In this document: positions 63,886 to 64,000 of the stretch, one piece after another
Layout: each line of letters begins with the position of its first letter
Position numbering within the stretch: position 1 is the stretch's first letter
Origin: an uncultured Bacteroidota bacterium
GTDB taxonomy: Bacteria; Bacteroidota; Bacteroidia; Flavobacteriales; Flavobacteriaceae
Assembly (NCBI GenBank): GCA_902598295.1
Contig: CACKBA010000003.1
Coordinates: forward strand, 24,544 to 88,543
Reading direction: 5' to 3'
Length of the DNA stretch: 64,000 nt
Position numbers and translations under genes: made by a program
The notes under the pieces: generated by a model
Database searches by the model: none
What the model saw: only the letters and a program-made list of their open reading frames with translations
What the model was told of the DNA's origin: nothing

Positions 63886-64000
63886 TTATGGAACAGGGTC
63901 GTACCCACAATTTTTATTCCATGGATTGCATTTAAAAATTCGTATTGTAGTTAAGTATAAACCTTTAATCAGCCCATATTTTTTCAATGCCCCAATAGCA
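63886..64000 (-). CDS. yidD: Membrane protein insertion efficiency factor YidD, N-terminus cut by window edge
   Basis: The open frame runs off the window end; 37 residues are visible. [20 protein letters not shown], then [15 protein letters not shown] and stop match the C-terminus of YidD (typical ending GxHGYDPVP). YidD aids membrane-protein insertion with YidC. It is 18 bases before the lgt start and probably heads the operon. Confidence 0.88.
   Translation of the reverse strand, partial: AIGALKKYGLIKGLYLTTIRIFKCNPWNKNCGYDPVP

Noticed and set aside
1-64000. CRISPR arrays, insertion sequences, integrases, toxin-antitoxin or phage-defence genes
   Set aside because: None seen on either strand; apart from the L31 tail there are no direct repeats of note and composition is even.

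Overview
The window is a compact, strongly AT-rich stretch of chromosome whose gene content points to an uncultured marine member of the Flavobacteriales (Bacteroidota). Supporting signs are a split two-subunit transketolase, a ~950-residue CarB without the C-terminal regulatory domain, MurA with Asp at the fosfomycin-target position, type B L31, several lineage-typical proteins of unknown function (DUF4199, DUF4290, DUF2911, DUF6095, DUF2805), carotenoid genes, and promoters of the Bacteroidota form TTTG-N19/20-TAnnTTTG. Shine-Dalgarno sequences are essentially absent and many TTG/GTG starts are used. The placement is inferred from gene content only; there is no rRNA in the window. There is also no integrase, insertion sequence, CRISPR array or prophage, and no gene-free gap longer than about 110 bases.

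Layout. 1-2.9 kb: a fatty-acid beta-oxidation gene (truncated by the window start) behind a MarR regulator, with a perfect 28-bp palindrome just upstream. 2.9-6.5 kb: purL. 6.6-13.1 kb: a leftward operon DUF4199 - glycosyltransferase - phosphohexomutase - ABC exporter - ECF sigma factor - membrane anti-sigma-like protein - periplasmic sensor-like protein. 13.2-18.8 kb: L31 with a long repeat tail, an orphan peptide-binding lipoprotein, mtaB, small genes and L34. 18.9-26.1 kb: carB, rmuC, DUF6580, purB, a surface protein and rdgB. 26.1-31.2 kb: priA, rpsF-rpsR-rplI, hisS and tRNA-Met. 31.3-36.8 kb: START-like protein, class IV aminotransferase, YqgE, fmt, an ATPase, DUF493, DUF4290 and murA. 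36.8-41.0 kb: a five-gene, end-to-end coupled photolyase/cryptochrome operon. 41.0-48.0 kb: DUF2911, a sodium symporter, a KdsC-type phosphatase, DUF2520, ndk, DciA-like, recF, a TPR protein and ribH. 48.0-50.9 kb: crtZ-crtB-crtI directly downstream of tRNA-Leu and tRNA-Lys. 51.0-59.7 kb: aroK, a phosphoribosyltransferase, an FKBP lipoprotein, transketolase, tgt, an LptF/LptG permease, accA and dnaB. 59.7-64 kb: yidD - lgt - DUF6095 - thrS - infC - rpmI - rplT, read leftward.

Most of the window is housekeeping. The points of most interest are: the light-related operon SRPBCC-SDR-photolyase-cryptochrome-DUF2805, in which the SDR has lost its catalytic Tyr and the bacterial cryptochrome lacks the loop that normally carries iron-sulfur cysteines; a carotenoid operon that appears to be read from a tRNA promoter and has no lycopene cyclase; infC, which has no ATG/GTG/TTG start able to give a complete protein and probably begins at ATA or ATC; and a ribosomal protein L31 with an acidic decapeptide-repeat tail nearly as long as the domain itself. 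Pigment, photorepair and beta-oxidation genes together suit a sunlit, surface-ocean heterotroph.
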